Shown here piece by piece: positions 1 through 5,782 of a stretch of DNA of 9,867 nt; position 1 is the first letter of the stretch, and the number at the start of each line of letters is the position of its first letter. Made by a program: the position numbers and the translations under genes. The notes below the pieces were generated by a model that did no database searches, was not told the DNA's origin, and saw only the letters and a list, made by a program, of their open reading frames with translations. The stretch comes from an uncultured bacterium (lineage in GTDB: Bacteria > Patescibacteriota > Saccharimonadia > Saccharimonadales > Saccharimonadaceae), in NCBI GenBank assembly GCA_903889015.1, contig CAISVS010000030.1, positions 1 through 9,867 on the forward strand, given 5' to 3'.

Positions 1-45
1 CAGTCGGTGACATTCGTCATCCGGCTTCCGGCCTTGCAAACTGCC
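1..45 (-). repeat. structured 45-bp repeat, copy B (inside the tRNA-Glu gene)
   Basis: This stretch matches 205-249 at 43 of 45 positions, with differences at 12 and 39. On the minus strand, 38-45 pairs perfectly with 52-59 (8-bp stem, 6-base loop), so the repeat's outer edge forms a hairpin with the unique sequence between it and the tRNA. Inside the repeat, a TGAC/GTCA stem closes a GAAT loop. The repeat may extend beyond the left edge. No group I or group II intron core motif is recognisable in the visible part. Confidence 0.7.
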
Positions 46-61
46 ATTCTGGGCAGTTTTC

Positions 62-114
62 ACCCGGATTGCCAGGATGAGAACCTGGTGTCCTAACCGT
101 TAGACGATGGGACC
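62..114 (-). tRNA. tRNA-Glu(CTC), 5' portion only, interrupted in the T-loop
   Basis: Read leftward from 114, the sequence folds as nucleotides 1-54 of a bacterial tRNA-Glu. It shows a 5' acceptor strand GGTCCCA, a D-arm closed by GTC/GAC, an anticodon stem CCAGG/CCTGG with loop TTCTCAT (anticodon CTC), a four-base variable loop and the 5' strand of the T-stem, CCGGG, followed by T54. The expected remainder (rest of the T-loop, CCCGG, 3' acceptor strand TGGGACC) does not follow. A hairpin-forming insert starts at 61 instead and continues past the window edge. Either the 3' exon lies beyond position 1 and the gene carries an intron or insertion at an unusual place, or the gene is broken. Identity of the visible part is firm; function is uncertain. 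Confidence 0.75.
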
Positions 115-123
115 TTATCAAAC

Positions 124-129
124 ATTATA
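124..129 (-). promoter_or_regulatory. -10 box for tRNA-Glu
   Basis: A perfect TATAAT on the minus strand ends 9 bases before the tRNA-Glu 5' end at 114, the right distance for a start a few bases upstream of the tRNA. No good -35 hexamer or TG extension is seen. Confidence 0.45.
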
Positions 130-204
130 TCTTATTTTGGTTCGATTCCGCGGTCGGGAACCGCCCACTTGTCATTTTCTTTGAAAATGCAGTCGGGCCC
201 GCCT

Positions 205-249
205 CAGTCGGTGACGTTCGTCATCCGGCTTCCGGCCTTGCAGACTGCC
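205..249 (-). repeat. structured 45-bp repeat, copy A
   Basis: Second copy of the element at 1-45. On the minus strand, 240-247 pairs with 256-263 as an 8-bp hairpin. Its 8-base loop (248-255) is fully complementary to 204-211 at the far end of the repeat, so a pseudoknot is possible; CAGTCGG at 190-196 is a competing partner for seven of these bases. The base that differs from copy B at the hairpin (243 versus 39) has a matching change in the opposite arm: a G-C pair here and an A-T pair in copy B. The element directly follows a D-arm-like 13-mer at 264-276. Confidence 0.7.
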
Positions 250-301
250 GACTGACAGTCTGCACCGTTAGACGATAAAGTTACGAAGCTGAGTGAAGGA
301 T

Positions 302-321
302 AAAATGAACTTGTTCATTTT
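302..321 (-). terminator. possible terminator hairpin after the leftward operon
   Basis: A perfect 9-bp inverted repeat AAAATGAAC/GTTCATTTT with a 2-base centre lies about 100 bp past the stop of the coiled-coil gene. The 3' arm ends in four T residues. The stem is AT-rich and no long T run follows, so this is weak. Confidence 0.3.
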
Positions 322-420
322 TCATTCCGAGGCAAGTTACTTATATATCGTAGATATGGGACCACACTTGCAATACTTTAGCAAATAACAGTGTTAATGT
401 ACAGTGTTGCTGTCGATGAT

Positions 421-879
421 TTAAAGATTTTCTAGTGGAATGCCAGTTTTTTTAGATACTTTACGTGCCCAATCGAGTAGTTTTTCGAATTGGCTGTCGC
501 GAGCTGTTTGTTCAGTTTCGTAATCGTCGATTCGTCCGACAAATTTATCCAAAGTCGTCATTAAATGGTCTAAGGTCTTTTTCAGATCGACAATTTCTAG
601 TTCGATTTTATTGAACCTAGTATCGATATTGAAAGTCAACATTTCAAAGCGATTGTCCATCTTATCTAGGCGGCCATCTATCTTTTCGAATCGGCCATCC
701 ATCTTATCTAGGCGGCCATCTATCTTTTCGAATCGGCCATCTATCTTCTGGAATCGATCATCCATCTTGTCGAATCGATCGTTTACTTCGCCAAATTGTT
801 CGCTTGTCTGTTGAACAAAGCCCTTTAGGACGTTTAATACATCATCAATATCTTTGCGAGTTGCTGGTTTGTCGCTCAT
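421..879 (-). CDS. heptad-repeat coiled-coil protein, function unknown
   Basis: A 152-residue, highly charged protein with no signal peptide or membrane segment, so probably cytoplasmic. Residues 34-75 are six consecutive heptads of the type DRFDKMD / GRFEKID / GRLDKMD, with hydrophobic residues at F/L and I/M positions, predicting a coiled coil. Further amphipathic helix runs from about 85 to 142. The tail ends KKTGIPLENL. I recognise no enzymatic motif; a multimerising or scaffold-type protein is the most that can be said. The gene lies 35 bp downstream of the response regulator in the same direction. It also has an extended -10 box placed so that transcription would begin at the ATG itself, with no Shine-Dalgarno, so it may be expressed both from the operon and as a leaderless mRNA. 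Confidence 0.8.
   Translation of the reverse strand: MSDKPATRKDIDDVLNVLKGFVQQTSEQFGEVNDRFDKMDDRFQKIDGRFEKIDGRLDKMDGRFEKIDGRLDKMDNRFEMLTFNIDTRFNKIELEIVDLKKTLDHLMTTLDKFVGRIDDYETEQTARDSQFEKLLDWARKVSKKTGIPLENL
661..744 (-). repeat. 42-bp in-frame tandem repeat, two copies
   Basis: Positions 661-702 and 703-744 differ at a single base. Each 42-bp unit encodes 14 residues, two heptads (GRLDKMD plus GRFEKID), and is itself made of two related 21-bp halves. Partly diverged 21-bp units continue on the right to about 780. The length keeps the reading frame, so copy number could vary without breaking the protein. Confidence 0.85.
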
Positions 880-885
880 GTATTT

Positions 886-894
886 ATTTTAGCA
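886..894 (-). promoter_or_regulatory. extended -10 promoter, leaderless start of the coiled-coil gene
   Basis: TGCTAAAAT on the minus strand is an extended -10 element (TG-N-TAAAAT). Its last T is 7 bases from the A of the ATG at 879, so the predicted start site coincides with the start codon. No clear -35. Confidence 0.5.
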
Positions 895-914
895 TAAAAT
901 TAATGCCAAGTATT

Positions 915-1331
915 TTATTTCGTAGATGGTTCAGCTTGTGGCTCGGCTGTTACAGGTCCGTCGAGTTGTTGTAAGACAGATATTAATTTTTTAGGTGTAA
1001 TTTCAGCTTTAATCAGATAAGCGTCGGCATTTTGTTCCATAGCGGTACGCGATTCGTCGTCTTGTTCAAAATTAGTCAGGACAATAACGCGTGATTTGGG
1101 AATCAAATCTTCGCTGCCGCGTAAGGCTTCTAAAATTTCGGTACCTCGGCGTTCAGGCAACATTACGTCCAGTAAAATGGCGTCATAAGTCTTGTTGCGA
1201 GCGGCGATTAAACCGTCGTTGCCATCGACAACCCAGTCGACATCGTAACCGGCTTTTTTAAGACTGCGGACATACATTTCGCCGATAAATCGGTCGTCTT
1301 CGATGCATAGAATTGTGTGAATTGCTGACAT
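915..1331 (-). CDS. single-domain response regulator (receiver domain only)
   Basis: 138 residues covering one CheY-like receiver domain and a short Pro/Glu-rich tail (about 126-138), with no DNA-binding or enzymatic output domain. The acidic pocket is E11-D12-D13, the phosphoacceptor is D55 in AILLDVMLP, the conserved Thr is T86 in VIVLTNF and the conserved Lys is K108 in YLIKAE, so all switch residues are present and it should accept phosphate. It starts 5 bp after the histidine kinase stop. An AGGGG Shine-Dalgarno (1341-1345, 9-base spacing) is embedded in the kinase's last codons, indicating translational coupling and that the kinase is its cognate partner. Its output must come from protein-protein contact or phosphotransfer; the target is not visible here. 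Confidence 0.93.
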   Translation of the reverse strand: MSAIHTILCIEDDRFIGEMYVRSLKKAGYDVDWVVDGNDGLIAARNKTYDAILLDVMLPERRGTEILEALRGSEDLIPKSRVIVLTNFEQDDESRTAMEQNADAYLIKAEITPKKLISVLQQLDGPVTAEPQAEPSTK

Positions 1332-1336
1332 ATTTG

Positions 1337-2908
1337 TTAACCCCTATACATTGAATGATTTTTAATCCAACCCCTGCCCTCGGATATTAGGCCTTCGTTA
1401 CTATTATCGCCTGCTTTTAATTTATCCGCAACCGTAGAATAGATTGGAATAGAAACAATAAAGGTTGACCCATGACCATCTTCACTGCGGACACTAATTG
1501 TACCGCCGTGGGATTCAACAATCGCTTTGCTGATGTATAGGCCGATACCTGTTCCGGCGACGGTTTCGCGTGATCGGTGCGAACGATAAAATTTTTGGAA
1601 TAGTTGGCTGACAACGCTTTCGGGCATACCAATGCCATGGTCTTCAAATATGACGTCGACAAAATCACCGGTGACTCGGGCGGTAACGTTAATTGCACCA
1701 CCCTCGTTGCTGTATTTAATGGCGTTGTCGATTAGGTTACCAAAAACCTCACTAAGGCTGGCACGATCAGCCGCAATTGTTGGTAAGTCGGTTGGAAATT
1801 GAATTGCCAGTAAGCGATTTTGAGCTTTGGCACGTAAGTTCATATCGTCACTAATGACGTCATAAACACCAGAGACAGTATCTTCGACAAGGTGTACTTT
1901 TAGATGTCGTCGGTCATAACGTGACGTGTTAAGGATATTATTGATATAGCCCGACAAACGGTTGGATGACACAATTAGGCGACGGAATAATTCGTGCTGG
2001 TCATCCTGTAAGACATCATCAAGTTCGTCGTTTAAGACATCCAAATAGCCGCGGATAACAGTAATTGGGCCACGTAATTCATGTGCAGCAAATGATATAA
2101 AGTCCAGATTTTCTTCATCAACAATATATATACTAGTGCGGTCGATTAACGTTAAAACGGTTTCGGTTGAGGCGCCCTTTTGGTATGACGCAATTACGTC
2201 AAATAGTCGGCGGCCTTCTTGGTTTGGTAGACGATCGGGTACTCTTGTCCAGACATGTTCGGCGTGAACAGCGTGTTCTTCACACTCATCCAGCCAAGCA
2301 TTTAATGTATCGGCACCATTAAAGATTAAATCAAGCGAACGTAAGCCTGTGTTGTCAATATGGATTGGTGCGGATTTGTTAGAATACATAACTTGGCGTT
2401 TGTGGTCGAGGGCCACAAAACCACAGATTGTGATGTCGAGGGCATTATTTAAGGCCGAAGCTGGTGGTTGTTGGACTGTAATTTGTCCTTGTGAATTAGG
2501 ATTAACGTGGACTGATTCGGTTTTGGCAATCTCTTTACGACTAGCAAGCTCATAAATAGTTTGTAATGCATCACGAAAACCATCATTTTCGTTTTTGGTT
2601 GTGTTGGGATTTGGTAATTTAAGGTCGGATTTTTCGCCTGAGACGTGCATGACGGCAGCCAATAAATCACGGGTTGGACGCACGGCGCCAGAAAAGATGA
2701 TAATACTTACGGTCAAATTGACGACAAGTAAGCTGACGACAATTATCCAGAATAAGATTGAACTAAGCGATAAAACGCCGGATAAAATTAAGGCTGCGCC
2801 GATGGCAATCGATATGATAGTTTGTGACAAAACCACTAATGCTAGCGTTTTGCGGTGAAATGATGGCCAAAATTCGTTGGCTAGGTGCTTTGATTCTCTT
2901 ACTTCCAT
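1337..2908 (-). CDS. membrane sensor histidine kinase
   Basis: 523 residues. Two transmembrane helices at about 23-45 and 51-74 are joined by a very short loop, so there is almost no extracytoplasmic sensing domain. A linker and a probable PAS-like region (about 150-262) follow. The HisKA dimerisation domain has phospho-acceptor H276 in FAAHELRGPI, and the HATPase domain has an N box NLIDNAIKYSN (391-401), G1 DHGIGM (423-428), an F box around FQKFYRS (437-443) and G2 GTGIGL (452-457). All catalytic motifs are intact. The start overlaps the preceding DUF3048 gene by 10 bp and is preceded by a strong AAGGAG Shine-Dalgarno at 2916-2921 (7-base spacing), which fixes the start. Sensing is likely within the membrane, in the cytosol, or through a partner such as the co-expressed DUF3048 protein (inference). 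Confidence 0.95.
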   Translation of the reverse strand: MEVRESKHLANEFWPSFHRKTLALVVLSQTIISIAIGAALILSGVLSLSSILFWIIVVSLLVVNLTVSIIIFSGAVRPTRDLLAAVMHVSGEKSDLKLPNPNTTKNENDGFRDALQTIYELASRKEIAKTESVHVNPNSQGQITVQQPPASALNNALDITICGFVALDHKRQVMYSNKSAPIHIDNTGLRSLDLIFNGADTLNAWLDECEEHAVHAEHVWTRVPDRLPNQEGRRLFDVIASYQKGASTETVLTLIDRTSIYIVDEENLDFISFAAHELRGPITVIRGYLDVLNDELDDVLQDDQHELFRRLIVSSNRLSGYINNILNTSRYDRRHLKVHLVEDTVSGVYDVISDDMNLRAKAQNRLLAIQFPTDLPTIAADRASLSEVFGNLIDNAIKYSNEGGAINVTARVTGDFVDVIFEDHGIGMPESVVSQLFQKFYRSHRSRETVAGTGIGLYISKAIVESHGGTISVRSEDGHGSTFIVSIPIYSTVADKLKAGDNSNEGLISEGRGWIKNHSMYRG

Positions 2909-4002
2909 GTGACATCTCCTTCGTTATTTGGTACAGCTGCAATCCATGTTTGGCCGCGAACAAGCGGAATGTCTTTGCCTTCTGTATCTGTAAATGTAAT
3001 TTGGTCTAGTTTACTGGCTTTGTGCCAAGTGGCGCTGGTGGCGGTACCGTTTTGAAAAATAGTCGCTGCCCCGCTGCCAAGAGTCGTAATGCTTTCACGG
3101 TAACCGTCTTGCAAAACTGTCGTCTCGTCGACGCGAATTGCAATAACGACGCTAGGTGTTATTTGACCATCTTCACGGTCCATGTGTGGCTCGCCGGCTT
3201 GGTACCTAGCGTAAGTATTTGTCTTGGCATCATAGATATAATTACTGTTGAATAAATCGCTGCTGATGGTGATATTGATATTGGTGGCATCTGGCGTTTT
3301 GCTGGCTTTGCCGTCAATGCGTGAAAATCCAGTGAATGATGATGACGTGTAGCCTTTGGCAGCGTTAAGTTCGTCAAGTTTTGCAAAGCTGGTATAGACA
3401 TTATGTGGCGCATAGCGGTCGTTTGATCGCCAATAATAATTTGAATTAAAGAATTGGTCGATGTCGCGATAACTGCCGTTTCGGATCTCGTTTAAGGCGT
3501 ACAGGCTGCCACCGACGTGTCCAATACTGCTATTGAATGCCGCCAGCCAGTCGACGTCGTACAGCCTTAGGCTGCGAACAGGTCCAATTAATTGAGGTTT
3601 TTCGGCCTGATACAACACCAAAAACCTAGTAATACCACCTTCGGCAATAGCTTCAAAGACAACGCCGCTGTTTTTAAGACCAGATTGTGGTCTGGCATCA
3701 GGGCTGTTTTCGATCATAACGCCGGTAACTGGTTGTTTTGTTAGCGATTCGTCATTGTAAGGCACGCCAGTTAGTGGCGAATAATAGACTGGCGGTACAA
3801 CTGGTTTTGGCTTGGAAAATATCCTTGTAATTATATTAGAGGTCGTGGCAATTGTGCCACTTGAAACTCCGATAAAAATGATATTACCACCGATAAAAAT
3901 AATCACTATAATAGTGGTAATAAATATAGCTAAATTGTGTTTTTTGAACCACAGACTAAAATGTGCCAAGGGTTTGTTTAATATCTCTTTGAAAAATTTC
4001 AT
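2899..4002 (-). CDS. DUF3048 (YerB-like) membrane-anchored extracytoplasmic protein
   Basis: 367 residues. A short cytoplasmic N-terminus, one transmembrane anchor at about 24-46, a Pro-rich spacer (64-73), then the DUF3048 domain starting at SPLTGVP (75-81). Family hallmarks are PVTGVMIENS with DARPQSGL (91-109), GGITRFLVL (122-130), a GPVRSLRLYDVDW segment (140-152) and, near the end, RGQTWIAAVP (349-358). The C-terminal part matches the second DUF3048 domain and the protein is full length. Bacillus YerB is a lipoprotein; here a TM anchor replaces the lipobox. The biochemical function of the family is not settled. It is the first gene of an operon with the kinase and response regulator, suggesting an accessory or envelope role tied to that sensor. 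An extended -10 box upstream leaves only a ~6-base leader, and no Shine-Dalgarno is seen. Confidence 0.9.
   Translation of the reverse strand: MKFFKEILNKPLAHFSLWFKKHNLAIFITTIIVIIFIGGNIIFIGVSSGTIATTSNIITRIFSKPKPVVPPVYYSPLTGVPYNDESLTKQPVTGVMIENSPDARPQSGLKNSGVVFEAIAEGGITRFLVLYQAEKPQLIGPVRSLRLYDVDWLAAFNSSIGHVGGSLYALNEIRNGSYRDIDQFFNSNYYWRSNDRYAPHNVYTSFAKLDELNAAKGYTSSSFTGFSRIDGKASKTPDATNINITISSDLFNSNYIYDAKTNTYARYQAGEPHMDREDGQITPSVVIAIRVDETTVLQDGYRESITTLGSGAATIFQNGTATSATWHKASKLDQITFTDTEGKDIPLVRGQTWIAAVPNNEGDVTWK
2916..2921 (-). promoter_or_regulatory. strong Shine-Dalgarno of the histidine kinase
   Basis: AAGGAG lies inside the end of the DUF3048 coding region, 7 bases before the kinase ATG. It supports the overlapping start at 2908 and shows that this organism uses Shine-Dalgarno initiation for internal operon genes. 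Confidence 0.75.
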
Positions 4003-4014
4003 AGCTTAAGCGCT

Positions 4015-4023
4015 ATTATAGCA
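4015..4023 (-). promoter_or_regulatory. extended -10 promoter of the DUF3048-kinase-regulator operon
   Basis: TGCTATAAT on the minus strand is a perfect extended -10. Twelve bases separate it from the ATG at 4002, predicting a 5' leader of about 6 bases. No recognisable -35 hexamer is present, as is common for extended -10 promoters. Confidence 0.65.
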
Positions 4024-4047
4024 GAATATAGTAGGTAATGATAAGGC

Positions 4048-4067
4048 CAAAACCCTGTTGGGTTTTG
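4048..4067 (-). terminator. probable terminator downstream of gltX
   Basis: A perfect 8-bp stem CAAAACCC/GGGTTTTG with a 4-base loop, about 170 bp past the gltX stop and just before the next leftward promoter. The T stretch lies in the 3' arm of the stem, not after it, so termination strength is uncertain. Its symmetry would also serve the opposite strand. Confidence 0.45.
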
Positions 4068-4075
4068 CACAGATT

Positions 4076-4106
4076 GGCTATTAGAATTTAGCTATTGGAA
4101 TATGGC
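4076..4106. repeat. 31-bp dispersed intergenic repeat, copy 1
   Basis: The stretch starting GGCTATTAGAATTTAGC and ending in TATGGC is repeated at 5742-5772 with one mismatch in 31 bases. The two copies lie on the two sides of gltX, both in non-coding DNA and in the same orientation. It contains CTATTGG, the reverse complement of the heptamer in the 4158-4220 array, so the two could pair in RNA or single-stranded DNA. Confidence 0.8.
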
Positions 4107-4157
4107 AGGAAGTGGAATATAGCTATTGGAATATGGAATATGGCAAATTACAATAAC

Positions 4158-4220
4158 GCCAATAGCCAATAGCCAATAGCCAATAGCCAATAGCCAATAG
4201 CCAAGAGCCAATAGCCAATA
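4158..4220. repeat. tandem heptamer array, (GCCAATA)x9
   Basis: Nine contiguous 7-bp units GCCAATA fill 63 bp, with one variant unit (GCCAAGA, 4200-4206). The array ends 16 bp from the gltX stop codon and lies in its 3' non-coding region. There are no spacers, so it is a microsatellite-like repeat and not CRISPR. Confidence 0.95.
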
Positions 4221-4236
4221 GCTTAAACGCAGTCAC

Positions 4237-5712
4237 CTAGGCGGCGTCGATGGCGGATTGTAGGCGGGATTGGACTGTGTCGTGACCGAGGGTGGCCAAA
4301 GTGTCGTTAAGGGCTGGGCTGAATGGCGCCCACGATACGGCTAGGCGGATAAGGCTAAATAATATGCCAGGTTTTTGACCTGTGGTTTCGATTAGGGTAT
4401 TTAGAGTGTTCTGGATTGATTCGGCGTCAAAATTGCTATTTTCAAGGGCGCTTTTGGCACTAGCTAGCAAGGCATTTAACTCTTCACGGGTCATTTTAGC
4501 TAGTTGTTTATTGTCGTTTATCATTGACCAGTCTGGTGTTGGTTCGGCAAAGAAATATGATGACAAAATCGGTAAATCAGCCAAAGTTTTTAGGCGATCT
4601 TGGACTAATGACAGAACTTGTTTTTTGGCATCATCACTGGCCTGCGCGGCTGAATCGGGCCAAAAATTAGTACAGCGTTTATACAAATCATCAAGTGATA
4701 ATTTGCGAATCCATTGGCCGTTTAGCCACAGTAAGCGTTTTTCATCAAATCGGGCTGGGCTTCGTTGGACACGGTCAAGTGAAAATTTGGCGATTAATTC
4801 ATCGGCCGAAAAAATTTCTTGTTCGGTGCCGTCATTCCAACCGAGTGTTGCCAAAAAGTTCATCATAGCCTCGGGCAAATAACCATCGTGGCCGTATTCT
4901 AGGATATCTTTGGCGCCATCACGTTTGCCGAGCTTCTTTTTACCATCAATTGCCATGACGTATGGCAAAGTTGCCAAGATTGGGCGTTCGATACCAAGGG
5001 CTTCGTATAAGTTCAAAAATTTTGGCGTAGTGCTGATGAATTCTTGGCTGCGCAAAACATGGGTAATGCCCATTAACATATCGTCGATAATGTGACAAAA
5101 ATTGTAGGTTGGATAGCCGTCGCCTTTAATTAAAATAAAGTCATCAATTGCTTCGGGTCCGGTTGATAAGTCCCCCATGACCATATCGGTCCATTTGTAA
5201 TCTTTAGGCTCAGATTTAAAACGTAGAGGCAAAGTTCCATCCCAAACTGGTGGGTTCTCGGGTCGATGATCACGGTATAAAAATGGTTTTTTATTAGCAA
5301 TTGCGCTGTTACGAAAATCTTCAAGTTCTTCCTTGGAATAAGGATCGGCGTATGCCCTACCACTGTCGACCAATTTGTGCGCCCACTGAGTATAAATATC
5401 CAAACGTTCAGATTGTTTATACGGCGCATATGGACCACCAACATCAACACCTTCGGTCCAATTTATTCCTAACCATTGTAGGCTTTTTTCGATTTGTTCG
5501 ATACTACCAGGTACTTCACGGACTTTATCGGTATCTTCAATGCGTAAAATAAAGGTTCCGCCATCTTTTTTAGCAACTAACCATGCAAAAAGTGCTGTTC
5601 GGACACCACCGACGTGCATATAACCAGTTGGACTGGGCGCAAAACGAGTTCGGGGCATAATGGTAGTTGGTAGTTGGTAGGTAGTAGATGGTATATTAAT
5701 CTCGTCGTTCAT
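4237..5712 (-). CDS. gltX: glutamyl-tRNA synthetase
   Basis: Charges tRNA-Glu with glutamate in the cytoplasm; class I aminoacyl-tRNA synthetase. 491 residues from this start. RTRFAPSPTGYMHVGG (21-36) holds the HIGH-type motif as HVGG, and KLGKRDG (260-266) is the KMSKS-type motif. GDGYPTYNF (197-205) and the helical C-terminal anticodon-binding region (about 330-491) fit GluRS. The segment where E. coli GluRS has zinc-binding cysteines (about 120-150) has none. Conserved sequence starts at M19, so the first 18 residues are an extension, partly encoded by a heptamer repeat; M19 (start at 5658) is the alternative start. An extended -10 box 11 bases upstream of 5712 favours the longer form, or else implies a ~60-base leader. 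A tRNA-Glu lies 4 kb downstream on the same strand. Confidence 0.95.
   Translation of the reverse strand: MNDEINIPSTTYQLPTTIMPRTRFAPSPTGYMHVGGVRTALFAWLVAKKDGGTFILRIEDTDKVREVPGSIEQIEKSLQWLGINWTEGVDVGGPYAPYKQSERLDIYTQWAHKLVDSGRAYADPYSKEELEDFRNSAIANKKPFLYRDHRPENPPVWDGTLPLRFKSEPKDYKWTDMVMGDLSTGPEAIDDFILIKGDGYPTYNFCHIIDDMLMGITHVLRSQEFISTTPKFLNLYEALGIERPILATLPYVMAIDGKKKLGKRDGAKDILEYGHDGYLPEAMMNFLATLGWNDGTEQEIFSADELIAKFSLDRVQRSPARFDEKRLLWLNGQWIRKLSLDDLYKRCTNFWPDSAAQASDDAKKQVLSLVQDRLKTLADLPILSSYFFAEPTPDWSMINDNKQLAKMTREELNALLASAKSALENSNFDAESIQNTLNTLIETTGQKPGILFSLIRLAVSWAPFSPALNDTLATLGHDTVQSRLQSAIDAA
5662..5682. repeat. short heptamer repeat, (GGTAGTT)x3, at the gltX 5' end
   Basis: Two perfect 7-bp units GGTAGTT and a third with one change lie within the codons before the conserved gltX start (about residues 11-17 of the long form). 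A related GTAGTAG follows. This suggests that repeat expansion created the N-terminal extension or sits in the leader. Confidence 0.7.
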
Positions 5713-5723
5713 AATTAATATTT

Positions 5724-5732
5724 ATTATAACA
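5724..5732 (-). promoter_or_regulatory. extended -10 promoter of gltX
   Basis: TGTTATAAT on the minus strand, 11 bases before the ATG at 5712, predicts a ~5-base leader. Same arrangement as at 4015-4023 and 6807-6815. No clear -35. Confidence 0.6.
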
Positions 5733-5741
5733 GATTAGGGT

Positions 5742-5772
5742 GGCTATTAGAATTTGGCTATTGGAATATGGC
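5742..5772. repeat. 31-bp dispersed intergenic repeat, copy 2
   Basis: Matches 4076-4106 at 30 of 31 bases (G instead of A at the fifteenth base). It lies between the gltX promoter and the end of the next gene upstream. Confidence 0.8.
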
Positions 5773-5782
5773 TGGGAATTAC

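Larger units (their letters stand above)
115..420. other. non-coding region with tRNA-like fragments and hairpins
   Basis: No convincing protein gene lies here. Besides repeat copy A it holds several items on the minus strand. A 13-mer at 264-276, ATCGTCTAACGGT, is identical to part of the tRNA-Glu D-arm. An 8-mer GGTCCCAT at 356-363 is identical to the start of tRNA-Glu. A hairpin at 150-164 has stem GCGGT/ACCGC. A 7-bp hairpin, CATTTTC/GAAAATG, lies around 173-189. There is also an A/T-rich perfect inverted repeat at 302-321. The plus strand at 139-148 resembles a T-loop (GGTTCGATTC), but no tRNA can be folded around it. The region may be a decayed tRNA cluster or encode a structured RNA. 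Confidence 0.45.

Noticed and set aside
139..164. Plus-strand tRNA 3' end suggested by GGTTCGATTC
   Set aside because: The flanking bases do not form a T-stem, and no anticodon arm or acceptor stem can be folded from the AT-rich sequence to the left.
1..270. Group I or group II intron in tRNA-Glu
   Set aside because: The visible insert has no group I P7-type GACTA core or group II domain V-like hairpin. An intron-like nature remains possible, but assignment to either class is not supported.
611..814. Rightward open frame opposite the coiled-coil gene
   Set aside because: It mirrors the tandem heptad repeats of the leftward gene (Arg-Pro-Ser-Ile repeats), with no start signal and no independent support.
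4158..4220. CRISPR array
   Set aside because: The units are 7 bp and contiguous, with no spacers, and there are no cas genes nearby.
4382..4882. Rightward 166-codon open frame opposite gltX
   Set aside because: It lies fully antisense to conserved GluRS coding sequence and has no recognisable domain or promoter.
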